DNA of 64,000 nt from Pseudodesulfovibrio senegalensis (GCF_008830225.1 NZ_WAIE01000002.1:248001-312000), one strand, 5' to 3'; positions 35,345 to 43,647 are shown, counted from the first letter of the stretch. Numbers and translations: made by a program. The notes: a model not told the origin generated them from the sequence alone.

Positions 35345-36373
35345 TTATCTCCGGGCCAGTTTGCGGCTGAATATGAAACAGAACACCGGGCCGCCGATGA
35401 GGGCTGTGAGCACGCCCACCGGAACTTCATGGGGGAGCACGGCGCGGGTCAGCGTGTCCGCACCCAGCAGCAGTATGGCCCCGCCCAGCCCTGAGGCCGG
35501 GAGCAGCAGTCGGTTGTCCGGGCCGCAGGCAAGGCGCATGAGGTGCGGCACGATCAGGCCCACGAAGCCGATGATGCCGGATACGGCCACACAGGCCGCG
35601 GCCATGAACGTGGCGATGCCCAGCAGCGCGGCACGCGTCATTTCCGTATTCACGCCCAGCGAGCGGGCCGTGGTGTCGCCCATGGACATGATGTTCATGT
35701 CCCGGGCCAGGAAAAGGCAGGCCGCAAGTCCGACCCCGGCCACGATCACGGCCAGCAGCGCCTCGGCCCATGTTTTGGCCGCAAAACTGCCCATGAGCCA
35801 GTATATGATCACGGAAACCCGCTCGTCGGCCATGTACTTCATGAAGCTGATGCCCGCCGAGAGCATGGCCGAGACAATGACGCCGGAAAGAATCAGGTTG
35901 GTGGGTGAAAGCCTGTGGGTGCTGCCGGCAATGGCCATGACCCCCAGCAGGGTGGTGGCGGCACCGATGAAGGCGCATGCGCCCACGGACCATACTCCCG
36001 CGAAATCCAGCCCCAGCAGCAGGGCCAGCGACGCGCCGAACGCGGCTCCCGAGGAAACGCCCAACGTGAACGGTTCGGCCAGCGGATTGAGCAGCACGCC
36101 CTGAAACGCTGTTCCTGCAACGGCAAGGCCGAAGCCCGCGGCTGCCGCCGTGATGATGCGCGGCAGCCGCACATTGAAGATCACTTCCGAAATCATGGGG
36201 TTGGAAAAGGGTTCCGCTCCCCACACGCGTTCCGCCAGCACCGAAAGAACCGTGGCCGGTTCAACGGGGATGAAGCCCATGCCCGTGGCCGCCACCATCA
36301 GGCACAGCAGTGTACCCGAGAGGACGGCGACCCAGAATACGGGTTTTCCGGCGGCGATGCAGGGAGCGGTCAT
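35345..36373 (-). CDS. ABC transporter permease (BtuC/FecCD family)
   Basis: A 342-aa polytopic permease. AGTAFQGVLLNPLAEPFTLG, MGDTTARSLGV and GFVGLIVPHLMRL are FecCD/BtuC signatures, and about ten membrane helices are visible. The ATG at 36373 has AGAGGA eight bases upstream; another ATG at 36379 is too close to it. Its start is 22 bp from the end of the cbiK-P gene. Confidence 0.93.
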   Translation of the reverse strand: MTAPCIAAGKPVFWVAVLSGTLLCLMVAATGMGFIPVEPATVLSVLAERVWGAEPFSNPMISEVIFNVRLPRIITAAAAGFGLAVAGTAFQGVLLNPLAEPFTLGVSSGAAFGASLALLLGLDFAGVWSVGACAFIGAATTLLGVMAIAGSTHRLSPTNLILSGVIVSAMLSAGISFMKYMADERVSVIIYWLMGSFAAKTWAEALLAVIVAGVGLAACLFLARDMNIMSMGDTTARSLGVNTEMTRAALLGIATFMAAACVAVSGIIGFVGLIVPHLMRLACGPDNRLLLPASGLGGAILLLGADTLTRAVLPHEVPVGVLTALIGGPVFCFIFSRKLARR

Positions 36374-36395
36374 ATGCATTGTCCTCTGGAATGGC

Positions 36396-37370
36396 CTATC
36401 GGGCCATGGCGTCCTTGAGGTGCTCCACATAGAGTTGCGCCCATTCGGGAACAACACCCAGTCCGCGCAGCTCGGTGTGCACGTCGAAGCCTTCCTTGGT
36501 CAGCATGACCTTCCAGGAGTCGTCCTCGGCTCCGGCCATGTCGTTGCTGGCATGGTCGCCGGCCACGATCATCAGCGGTTTCATGAGCACGCTTTTCTTG
36601 CCCGTAGCCTTGAGTGCGGCCAGAGCCTCGTCGAATCCGGGGAATCCTTCCACGCAGCCGATGATCACGGGCCAGCCGTATTCCTGCTGCAGGACAGACT
36701 GGAACTCGGCATAAATGCCCGTGGAGAAGAAGTCGTTGCCGTGGCCCATGTAGATCAGTGCGGCATCCATTTTTCTGGCCTGTTCCACGTCGGTTTTCAG
36801 GGCTTTGGCGGCCACGGCCAGGTCGGTTTTGTAGGGGTGGCCTTCACCAGGCATGCCCAGTGCCGGTCTGCCCAGTGCCAGCCGGGCAAACGGGGTGTGT
36901 CGGGGCTTGAGCGCATGAATGGAGCGCAGGCCAGCCAGCAGGGTCACGGTGTCGTGGAATTCCTCGCCCGCAAAAACGTGCAGGGACTGGACCGTTATGT
37001 CGCGGTAGCCCATGTTCTGCAGGTCCGCAATGGTGGCCAGCGGGGTCCTCACGTGCAGCACCTCGGCCGGAATGCCGGGGTTGGTCTTTTGCCACGCCTT
37101 GTCCTGGCTGCGTTCGATCCAGATTTTGCGGATGATGTTGGAGGTGAAGGCCAGCTTGACCGGCACGTTGGGAAAAGCCTTTTGCACGGCTTTCTGAATG
37201 GCCAGAATGGAAGTGATGGCTTCGGGGTAGGAAGTTCCGAATGCCGTAAGAACAATGGCTTTTTTGCCAGAGCCTTTTTCGTTGCCGTGGCCTGCGTTTG
37301 CCGCAGTAGCCGCCAGCAGCAGGCTCAGAGCCATCAGTGTGACCAGAAGCCGTTTGCATGAGTTGTGCAT
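36396..37370 (-). CDS. cbiK: Periplasmic CbiK-type (siro)hydrochlorin chelatase, CbiK-P
   Basis: A 324-aa CbiK paralogue with a clear signal peptide (MHNSCKRLLVTLMALSLLLAATAANA) and intact active-site motifs: LTAFGTSYPEA, VQSLHVFAGEEFHDTV and IVAGDHASNDMAG. In Desulfovibrio vulgaris the exported CbiK-P is known as a multimeric, haem-binding enzyme possibly involved in metal transport. It is the first gene behind a cobalamin riboswitch and precedes an ABC importer. GGAGG six bases before the ATG can be hidden in a hairpin (see 37376-37393). Confidence 0.92.
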   Translation of the reverse strand: MHNSCKRLLVTLMALSLLLAATAANAGHGNEKGSGKKAIVLTAFGTSYPEAITSILAIQKAVQKAFPNVPVKLAFTSNIIRKIWIERSQDKAWQKTNPGIPAEVLHVRTPLATIADLQNMGYRDITVQSLHVFAGEEFHDTVTLLAGLRSIHALKPRHTPFARLALGRPALGMPGEGHPYKTDLAVAAKALKTDVEQARKMDAALIYMGHGNDFFSTGIYAEFQSVLQQEYGWPVIIGCVEGFPGFDEALAALKATGKKSVLMKPLMIVAGDHASNDMAGAEDDSWKVMLTKEGFDVHTELRGLGVVPEWAQLYVEHLKDAMAR

Positions 37371-37375
37371 TGATT

Positions 37376-37393
37376 CCTCCGACTGTTGGGAGG
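37376..37393 (-). promoter_or_regulatory. Ribosome-binding-site hairpin of the cbiK-P mRNA
   Basis: In the mRNA, CCTCC pairs with the Shine-Dalgarno GGAGG over an 8-nt loop just before the start codon. This hairpin could be the translational output of the upstream cobalamin riboswitch. Confidence 0.55.
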
Positions 37394-37489
37394 GGCTGGT
37401 TGAATGAAGTGTGCATAAGGAAAAGGCGTAAAGACTGCGCCTGCACTGATGTGTCCGTTCGGCAATTGCCCCGTTGCCGTCGAACTCTC

Positions 37490-37656
37490 CTCGGACAGGC
37501 TTCGGGCAGGTCTTCCGGCTTCCCTCCCTGTTTTCGGCCTTCCCGGGGAAACCCCAGTGGCATACGAAGAAAACAGGTTGTCGAGGATTACGGCGGCGGG
37601 ACCGCTCCCGATTCACACGGGATTCCCTATCAAGTCCTTGCGGACACCTGAAGCAG
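37490..37656 (-). promoter_or_regulatory. Cobalamin (B12) riboswitch
   Basis: On the minus strand the conserved core appears in the right order: GGGAATCCCGTGTGAATCGG, then GCGGTCCCGCCGCCGTAA, GCCACTG, GGGAAGGC and the B12 box AGCCGGAAGACCTGCC. The closing helix can form between GCTTC at the 5' end and GAAGC after the box. It precedes cbiK-P and its six-gene operon, so corrinoid binding should repress the operon. A promoter ends at its 5' edge. Confidence 0.95.
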
Positions 37657-37660
37657 AGCC

Positions 37661-37690
37661 GTTGTATTCAAGGGGGGTGAACGGTGTCAA
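37661..37690 (-). promoter_or_regulatory. Sigma-70-type promoter of the cobalamin operon
   Basis: On the minus strand TTGACA (37690-37685) is followed after 18 bp by TACAAC (37666-37661). Transcription would begin near 37655, at the 5' edge of the riboswitch. The -35 box lies one base past the stop codon of the CheA-like gene, and no terminator separates the two operons. Confidence 0.6.
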
Positions 37691-37691
37691 G

Positions 37692-39350
37692 TTACGAGGA
37701 ACGTTCATCCATCTTTTGCAGCAATTCTTCGGTATCCACCACCAGGGCGTCGGATTCGCCCATCATGCCGTAGCCGAGCAGGGGTACGTCGAAGACTTCT
37801 TCCACGGGCACGGTGAAGCGGGTGATGACCACCTGTTGCTGGCGGATCACGTCGTCTACCATGATGGCGGCCTTGTAGTCGCCGGTGCGGACCACCACGG
37901 TCTGGGATTTGTCCACGTCCTGAATCTCGGGAACGATGCCCAGATGGTCGCCGAGGCGCAGCAGGGAGTGCACTTCCCCGCGCACGTCCACGGTTTCGCG
38001 TCCGTCGGGAAGCTCAACCACTTCGTTGGTGTTGGGCACGTAGATTTCCACCACGTCGCGGCTGGGTATGATGAAGGTTTCTCCACCGACCCTGCATACC
38101 AGCGCTTCCACGATGCCTTCATTGGCCGAGCGGTCGAGCGGAATGCTGATGATGAACGCCGCGCCCTTGCCCAGCGTGCTTTCGATGGTGATGTCGCCGT
38201 CAAGGGATACGCGGATGGCGTTGACCACCGCGTCCATGCCCACGCCGCGGCCGGACACGTCCGTGATCTTTTCCGCAGTGCTGAACCCGGACATGAGCAC
38301 GAATTGGAGAATTTCATCTTCGGTGTATTCGGTATCCGGGTCGGCAAGGCCTTTTTCCAGCGCCTTGGCCTTTATTCTTTCCGGATCAAGGCCTCGTCCG
38401 TCATCACGCACTTCGATGTATGCGAATTCGCCCTTGCGCCATGCCGAGAGTTTTACGCTGCCGGTTTCGGGCTTTCCTGCCTCGATACGGCCTTCGGTGG
38501 TTTCAAGACCATGGTCCACTGCGTTGCGCAACAGATGCACCAGCGGTTCGTTCAGGGATTCCACGATGGTTTTGTCCAGGGCCAGACTTTCACCGGACAT
38601 TTCGAAATCAAGCTTTTTGCCGATTTTCTGGCTCAGGCTTTTCACCAATCGATGCATGGGCATGAAAATTTGTTTGAGCGGAACGAGCCTGATGGCGTCC
38701 ACCTCGAACTGGAGCTTGCTGATGACGTTGTCCAGTTCCCGGAGGCTGGCCATGACCTTGGAGTCGATGCCCAGACCGCCTTGGGCGATGACCGCATAGG
38801 TGACCATGAGCTTGCCCACCAGTTCGATGACCCGGTCCAGCCGGTCCGTGCTCACACGAATGGAGGAAATGGCCTGTGCCGCGAGGCCTTTCTCCTGTGG
38901 CGCGTCCTTGGATTTGACGGCGGGTTTGGCTGCCTGTTCGGCAGGGGGATCGGTTTGCTCCGCTTCGCCCGTGGTGGCAGCTTCGCCGCCCATGGCCGCG
39001 GCAATGGCTTCCTCGGATTCCTGTTCGGCTGTTTCCGCCTGTCTGGATTGTTCGGCTACAGCTTCGGAATCCAAGACCGCCGGTCCCTGATCCAGTATGC
39101 CTGCCAGGGAGTGCAGGAATTGCTTTTGTGCATCCACGACGTTCAGCATGGACGTTATGATTTCCGTGCTTACGGGCGTGATGCCGTCGTTGAGCATGTC
39201 CAATATGGCGATGATTTGTGCGGACTGGATTTTCATCCGCGAGAGTCCGAGCGAGGCCAGCACCTCGTCGACGTTGCCGCCCCCGGCCGCTTCCAATGCC
39301 AGAACTTCGTTCTCCAGCGCTTCTATACACTCAAGGATGGCTTCGCGCAT
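37692..39350 (-). CDS. CheA-like histidine kinase lacking its own HPt domain
   Basis: This 552-aa protein has the CheA dimerisation helices (about 160-225, STDRLDRVIELVGKLM), the ATPase domain (N box LLRNAVDHGLE, G1 RDDGRGLDP, G2 GRGVGMDAV) and a C-terminal CheW-like domain. The first 100 residues hold no HPt phospho-histidine pattern; an acidic, Ala-rich linker (about 95-155) follows. The HPt domain is instead in the preceding gene, ending 2 bp upstream. The kinase must therefore phosphorylate in trans. This appears to be a split CheA. Confidence 0.88.
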   Translation of the reverse strand: MREAILECIEALENEVLALEAAGGGNVDEVLASLGLSRMKIQSAQIIAILDMLNDGITPVSTEIITSMLNVVDAQKQFLHSLAGILDQGPAVLDSEAVAEQSRQAETAEQESEEAIAAAMGGEAATTGEAEQTDPPAEQAAKPAVKSKDAPQEKGLAAQAISSIRVSTDRLDRVIELVGKLMVTYAVIAQGGLGIDSKVMASLRELDNVISKLQFEVDAIRLVPLKQIFMPMHRLVKSLSQKIGKKLDFEMSGESLALDKTIVESLNEPLVHLLRNAVDHGLETTEGRIEAGKPETGSVKLSAWRKGEFAYIEVRDDGRGLDPERIKAKALEKGLADPDTEYTEDEILQFVLMSGFSTAEKITDVSGRGVGMDAVVNAIRVSLDGDITIESTLGKGAAFIISIPLDRSANEGIVEALVCRVGGETFIIPSRDVVEIYVPNTNEVVELPDGRETVDVRGEVHSLLRLGDHLGIVPEIQDVDKSQTVVVRTGDYKAAIMVDDVIRQQQVVITRFTVPVEEVFDVPLLGYGMMGESDALVVDTEELLQKMDERSS

Positions 39351-39352
39351 GG

Positions 39353-40105
39353 TCAGTTGTTCTCCGTGCCGGGAGCCGCGTTTGTGAAATAGGATTCTTC
39401 ATCGGGGTGGACGGCGACCCTGTCGTCCATGCCCCAGGAGTAAAACGTCGTCTTGCAGGCCGGGCACATGCCGAAGACGGCGATTTTGAAAGCTTCCGAG
39501 TATGCGGCTATGGTTTCCCATGCCGCGGAGTTGAAGGTGAGCACACGGCTCAGGTCCAGCAGGATGCTGCTTCCGGGGTCCGCCTGCATGATGGCTGAAG
39601 TAAGCAGATCCCTTTGCGGGGCAAGGTGAACCCGGGCGTCTTTGACGCGCAGCACGAGCACTCCCTGTTTTTCTTCGGTGTCCACACCGTCGAAGGCCAA
39701 AGCCTCGTCCTGCGGCCCTGACCCGGAAGCCTCGTCTATCTTGCCGAGAATTTCGTTGGGCTCTTCCTCATCGGGCACGCCTTCGTCGCGGATCTGTTCC
39801 ACCACCTGAAAGATCATGTTCACGGCGCGGGAGAGCAGGGTGATGTTCTCCGACGACTGCTCTACGCTCCCAGCCTGAACTTTCTTGAGAAAGTCTTCCA
39901 CCTTGTGCGTGAAGCCCGATGCGTATTCGAACCCGGACATGAACCCGGTGACACCCTTGATGGTGTGCAACGGGCGCGAAAGAATTTCTATTCCTTCGCC
40001 GAGGTCGCCGCCTTCGAGCATGTCGATGCCTTCAAGCACCTGTGGGTAGTATTTGTCGTTGACCTCCGAAAAGAATTCGTCAACCAACGCATCTTCTTCA
40101 CTCAT
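39353..40105 (-). CDS. HPt domain fused to a STAS-like domain
   Basis: A 250-aa protein. Residues about 5-105 form a CheA-type HPt domain with PLHTIKGVTGFMSGF (phospho-acceptor His47). After an acidic linker, residues about 140-235 resemble a STAS/anti-sigma-antagonist domain (SSILLDLSRVLTFNSAAWETI). It lies between a CheY-like regulator and the HPt-less kinase, and so is the probable phosphotransfer partner of both. The STAS part suggests a second, protein-binding output. Confidence 0.82.
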   Translation of the reverse strand: MSEEDALVDEFFSEVNDKYYPQVLEGIDMLEGGDLGEGIEILSRPLHTIKGVTGFMSGFEYASGFTHKVEDFLKKVQAGSVEQSSENITLLSRAVNMIFQVVEQIRDEGVPDEEEPNEILGKIDEASGSGPQDEALAFDGVDTEEKQGVLVLRVKDARVHLAPQRDLLTSAIMQADPGSSILLDLSRVLTFNSAAWETIAAYSEAFKIAVFGMCPACKTTFYSWGMDDRVAVHPDEESYFTNAAPGTENN

Positions 40106-40129
40106 GAATGATGGTCCCCGGCTTGCGGG

Positions 40130-40525
40130 TTACTCCTTGAGCAACCCCAGTTTTTCGAGTTCGACGAAGAGCTTGTCCTTATCCACGGGTTTGACGATAT
40201 ATCCGGATGCCTCGCCTTCGTGAAACGATTTGATCACGGTTTTCGGATCGTCCAGGGCCGAGGTCATGACTACCTTGACCCGTGGGCTCAGTTTTTCATC
40301 CCGCTCCAGGGTGCGAATCTGTTCCAGAGCCTCGATTCCGTCCACCTCTGGCATCATGATGTCCATGAGGATGAGTGAATATGGATTTCCCTCGCTGTGG
40401 GCCAGCTTGAAAGCGTCAACCGCCTCCTTGCCGTTGACAACGATGTCTATCTCGAAAAGGCTCATAAGAAAGGACCGCAAGACTTTTCTGCTCAGGAATT
40501 CATCTTCGACTATCAGGGCCCGCAT
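40130..40525 (-). CDS. CheY-like response regulator
   Basis: A 131-aa single receiver domain. ALIVEDEF supplies the acidic pocket, LILMDIMMPEVDG the phospho-acceptor Asp (about residue 55), VVMTSA the switch Thr/Ser and YIVKPVD the conserved Lys. No output domain is present. It is the first gene of the split-CheA operon, 24 bp upstream of the HPt-STAS gene. Confidence 0.92.
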   Translation of the reverse strand: MRALIVEDEFLSRKVLRSFLMSLFEIDIVVNGKEAVDAFKLAHSEGNPYSLILMDIMMPEVDGIEALEQIRTLERDEKLSPRVKVVMTSALDDPKTVIKSFHEGEASGYIVKPVDKDKLFVELEKLGLLKE

Positions 40526-40662
40526 GCCTGCTCCGTTGCCTGTTTTGGTTTAATATTCCGTAGGATCACTTTGTTCTCAAAAACGAGTAAAAGTCAACCG
40601 GGCTTCCAAGAAAATAATGTTACTACTTGCGTTTAAAGTTCTTTGTCGATACGACCGCGAAC

Positions 40663-41253
40663 ATGAACATACCAGTGACACAACGGCGCAGGGAGCGCAT
40701 TGAACAGGTGTTGGCCAAGCGGCAGCCCGACCTGACTCTTGTCATGGATAATATATGGGATCCGCACAATGTTTCCGCGGTGTTGCGCAGTTGCGACGCA
40801 TTCGGAGTCCACGAAGTCCAGTTGTATTATACAACGTCGCCGTGGCCGGATCTTGGCAAGCGCACCTCGGCTTCGGCAAAGAAATGGGTCCGGAGGATTC
40901 GTCATAACGACGGCCCGGGCATGATCCAATCCCTGCGCGACAGGGGGTATCAGATATTGCGCACCGGGTTTTCGGAAACGGCCCGGCCGGTCATGGCTTT
41001 CGATTACACGATCCCCACGGCCATCATCCTGAGCAACGAACACGACGGAACCGCGCCCGAGCTTGCGGAATTGGTTTCCGATGAAGTATACATTCCCATG
41101 CAGGGAATGGTGCAGAGCTTCAATGTGTCCGTTGCAGCGGCTATCATTTTGTATCAGGCCTTTTTGCAGCGCAACGAAGCCGGGATGTATGACTCCCCGC
41201 GTTTCGACGACGATGAGTTCCGGGCGCTCTGCAAGGATTGGTACAGTCGATGA
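40663..41253 (+). CDS. trmH: tRNA (guanosine-2'-O-)-methyltransferase, SpoU/TrmH family
   Basis: This 196-aa knotted methyltransferase has the TrmH motifs MDNIWDPHNVSAVLRSCDAFGV (with the catalytic Asn/Arg), ILSNEHDGTAPE and IPMQGMVQSFNVSVAAAI. TrmH modifies G18 of tRNA. The ATG at 40663 aligns with the family start; the frame also opens at a TTG 12 codons upstream. Neither has a good ribosome binding site. It is divergent from the response-regulator operon. Confidence 0.88.
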   Translation: MNIPVTQRRRERIEQVLAKRQPDLTLVMDNIWDPHNVSAVLRSCDAFGVHEVQLYYTTSPWPDLGKRTSASAKKWVRRIRHNDGPGMIQSLRDRGYQILRTGFSETARPVMAFDYTIPTAIILSNEHDGTAPELAELVSDEVYIPMQGMVQSFNVSVAAAIILYQAFLQRNEAGMYDSPRFDDDEFRALCKDWYSR

Positions 41254-41289
41254 AATGGTGTCTTTCCACGTTAACCTTGTGGAGCAACA

Positions 41290-41895
41290 GTGCAGAACGT
41301 GCTTGATTGCCTGAGCCGCGGAGGGGTGGCCGTCTATCCGACCGAAACGTTGTACGCCCTGGGGTGTGCGGCCACGGATCAGGACGCCTGTGCGCGGGTG
41401 GTGGCCCTCAAGAAACGACCGCAAATCAAGCCGTTGCCGTTGATCATCGGATGGCAGGGCGGGCTTGAGCTGGTCACGGACCACGTCCCGTTTTCATTGA
41501 TCTCACTTGCGGAGCACTTCTGGCCCGGCCCCCTGTCGGTTTTGGTGCGTGCCCGTGAATCCCTTGCCCCGCAGGTGTCCGACAAACAGGGATTCACTTC
41601 GGTGCGGCTCAGTCCGCATCCTGTTGCCGCGGCCCTGAGCCGCGAATTGGGCGTGCCCCTGGTGGCCACCAGCGCCAATATCAGCGGGCATGAAGCCACG
41701 GCCGATCCCGAAGCGCTTGATCCCGATCTTCTGGCCGGGGTGGACGCGAGCTACCTCGACGCTCCATTGCCGTTGGGCGGTGCCCCGTCCACGGTGATCC
41801 GGCCGGGAAACGACAACGAAATAGAGGTCGTTCGTGCAGGCGCCGTTGCCGTGCACATGCTCGAGGCCGAAGGATTCGTCATCACCAATCGATAA
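41290..41895 (+). CDS. L-threonylcarbamoyladenylate synthase (Sua5/YrdC family)
   Basis: A 201-aa YrdC-domain protein. YPTETLYALGC, KKRPQIKPLPLII and VATSANISG are the family motifs for ATP/threonine/bicarbonate binding in t6A tRNA modification. It starts with GTG, with GGAG upstream. It lies between trmH and a histidine kinase, all in the same direction with short gaps. Confidence 0.9.
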   Translation: MQNVLDCLSRGGVAVYPTETLYALGCAATDQDACARVVALKKRPQIKPLPLIIGWQGGLELVTDHVPFSLISLAEHFWPGPLSVLVRARESLAPQVSDKQGFTSVRLSPHPVAAALSRELGVPLVATSANISGHEATADPEALDPDLLAGVDASYLDAPLPLGGAPSTVIRPGNDNEIEVVRAGAVAVHMLEAEGFVITNR

Positions 41896-41912
41896 TTCAC
41901 GGGAGAGAGCGT

Positions 41913-43397
41913 ATGCCGGACGACATGGCCAGAGACCAACCGCTTGTCCTTGTGGTCGAGGACAGCAGGATGGTGTTGCAGGAAATATCGCGCCGCCTTC
42001 TTGATACCCGTGAATTCAGGGTCGTAACCGCAACAACTCTTGCCGAAGCCGAACAGGTCATGGCCGAGGCCGGCCAGGACATCTTCTTTTCCATTCTCGA
42101 CGTGACGCTTCCGGATGCCCCGGACGGCGAAGTCGTGGACCACGCCTGTGCGCGGGGCATACCTTCCATTGTTTTTACCGCCAATCTGGACGAGGAACTG
42201 CGTACCGAAATCCTTTCCAAGAATATCATCGATTATGTGGTCAAGGACAGGACCGCAGTGCGGCAACTCGTGGAACAGGCACTGCGGCTTAAGCGCAACC
42301 GGGGCGTTCGCACCATGGTTGTGGATGATTCCCCATCGTTCCGTTCGTTCATCCGTCAGCTTCTGGAGCGCCAGATGTTCGAGGTGGTGGAAGCCTCGAG
42401 CGGCAAAGAGGGCATGGATGTCCTTGCCGCCCACGACGACATGCAGCTCGCCATCGTGGATTATGAAATGCCGGGTATGAGCGGGTTGGAACTGGTTCGG
42501 CAATTACGCGCCCAACGCGGCCGCGACAGGCTCGCCGTGATCGGTGTCTCGGCCCGTGTGACGGAACCTCTTTCGGCCTGGTTCATCAAGAGCGGAGCCA
42601 ATGACTTTCTGCACAAGCCCTTTACCGAGGAGGAATTCAACTGCCGGGTGTTGCAAAACATGGACATGCTGCACATGGTTCGCGAACTCAAGCGCCACGA
42701 CGAGGAAAAGAACCGGTTCCTTGGTGTGGTGGCCCATGACCTGCGCACGCCCATCAACGGCATGAGCGGTTTTCTGGATATGCTGCTGGAAGGCCAATCC
42801 GATCCCCTTTCCGAAGACCAGCGGGAGATTCTGGAGATAGTGCAGACGTCCACCGACAACATGCTGCACATGGTCAATGATCTGCTTGACGTTTCGGTCA
42901 TTCATTCCGGCAGGCTCGACCTGCGCATTGCGGCCACGGATTTTGCGGCGCTGGTTGCGGAGCGGGTCCGTATTCAGAATTTTGCCGCGTCCCAAAAGAG
43001 CATTTCCATCGAGATGGAGAGTGACGCGCTGCCCCCTCTGAACATTGACGCGCGGCGTATGGCCCAGATGGTGGACAACCTGCTTTCCAACGCCATCAAA
43101 TATTCACCCCACGGGAGCACCACGCGGGTCTGGGTGAGGCGTGAGGATGACGTGGTGCATTTCGTGGTCGTGGATGAGGGGCCGGGTATTTCCGTGGAGG
43201 ACCAGACCCGGTTGTTCCAGAGCTTTGCCCGTACCGGGAACCAGCCCACCGGCGACGAACTCAGCGTGGGCCTTGGCCTGATGATCGTGCGCAGCATCGT
43301 CCAGGCCCATGGCGGTGATGTATGGGTGGAATCCGACGTGGGCAACGGGGCGGAATTTCACGTGACCCTGCCGTTGGCTGCAGACACGGGTGGGTGA
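41913..43397 (+). CDS. Sensor kinase with two N-terminal receiver domains (REC-REC-HisKA-HATPase)
   Basis: A 494-aa soluble protein without membrane segments. REC1 (about 9-125; VVEDSRM, Asp in ILDVTLPDA), REC2 (about 132-248; VVDDSPSF, Asp in IVDYEMPGMSG), HisKA with VVAHDLRTPING (phospho-His near 276), then the HATPase (N box DNLLSNAIKYSPHG, GLGLMIVRSI). Order REC-REC-HK, without sensor domain, suggests a phosphorelay integrator. Its partner is not evident. Confidence 0.9.
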   Translation: MPDDMARDQPLVLVVEDSRMVLQEISRRLLDTREFRVVTATTLAEAEQVMAEAGQDIFFSILDVTLPDAPDGEVVDHACARGIPSIVFTANLDEELRTEILSKNIIDYVVKDRTAVRQLVEQALRLKRNRGVRTMVVDDSPSFRSFIRQLLERQMFEVVEASSGKEGMDVLAAHDDMQLAIVDYEMPGMSGLELVRQLRAQRGRDRLAVIGVSARVTEPLSAWFIKSGANDFLHKPFTEEEFNCRVLQNMDMLHMVRELKRHDEEKNRFLGVVAHDLRTPINGMSGFLDMLLEGQSDPLSEDQREILEIVQTSTDNMLHMVNDLLDVSVIHSGRLDLRIAATDFAALVAERVRIQNFAASQKSISIEMESDALPPLNIDARRMAQMVDNLLSNAIKYSPHGSTTRVWVRREDDVVHFVVVDEGPGISVEDQTRLFQSFARTGNQPTGDELSVGLGLMIVRSIVQAHGGDVWVESDVGNGAEFHVTLPLAADTGG

Positions 43398-43560
43398 AAA
43401 AATTTGAACACGCATGGCCCCAAAAGCCGCGTTTTCAGGTCTGCGGTTCAAAAAACGAAACTCTGGATAGTGATATTTTTTTTCGGTGAAGGTGTCCCGT
43501 CTGTATATTAGTGCTTGAAAATATTGATTTAAAGATTAATTTTTTTGGTGTTTCCCTTTG

Positions 43561-43576
43561 TGGCATGCAGGTTGCA
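43561..43576 (+). promoter_or_regulatory. Sigma-54 (-24/-12) promoter motif
   Basis: TGGCATGCAGGTTGCA differs from the consensus TGGCACG-N4-TTGCA by one base and has the exact GG-N10-GC spacing. Transcription would begin near 43587. Confidence 0.6.
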
Positions 43577-43586
43577 AATTTGAAAG

Positions 43587-43647
43587 CATCCTTCTTTTGC
43601 ATAGCGATTCGAAAAAAGCTCTCCGGCCATATGTCGGAGGCTTTTTT
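43587..43647 (+). ncRNA. Candidate short RNA (or attenuated leader) of about 60 nt
   Basis: The segment runs from the start site predicted for the sigma-54 motif to a strong terminator whose stem is AAAAAAGC-CTCCG / CGGAG-GCTTTTTT with one bulge and a 9-nt loop. No open frame fits. It could be a free small RNA or a terminated leader of the NUDIX gene. This is inference from two motifs. Confidence 0.35.
43612..43647 (+). terminator. Rho-independent terminator upstream of the NUDIX gene
   Basis: AAAAAAGC-T-CTCCG pairs with CGGAG-GCTTTTTT around GCCATATGT. It precedes, and does not follow, an annotated gene on this strand. Confidence 0.75.
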
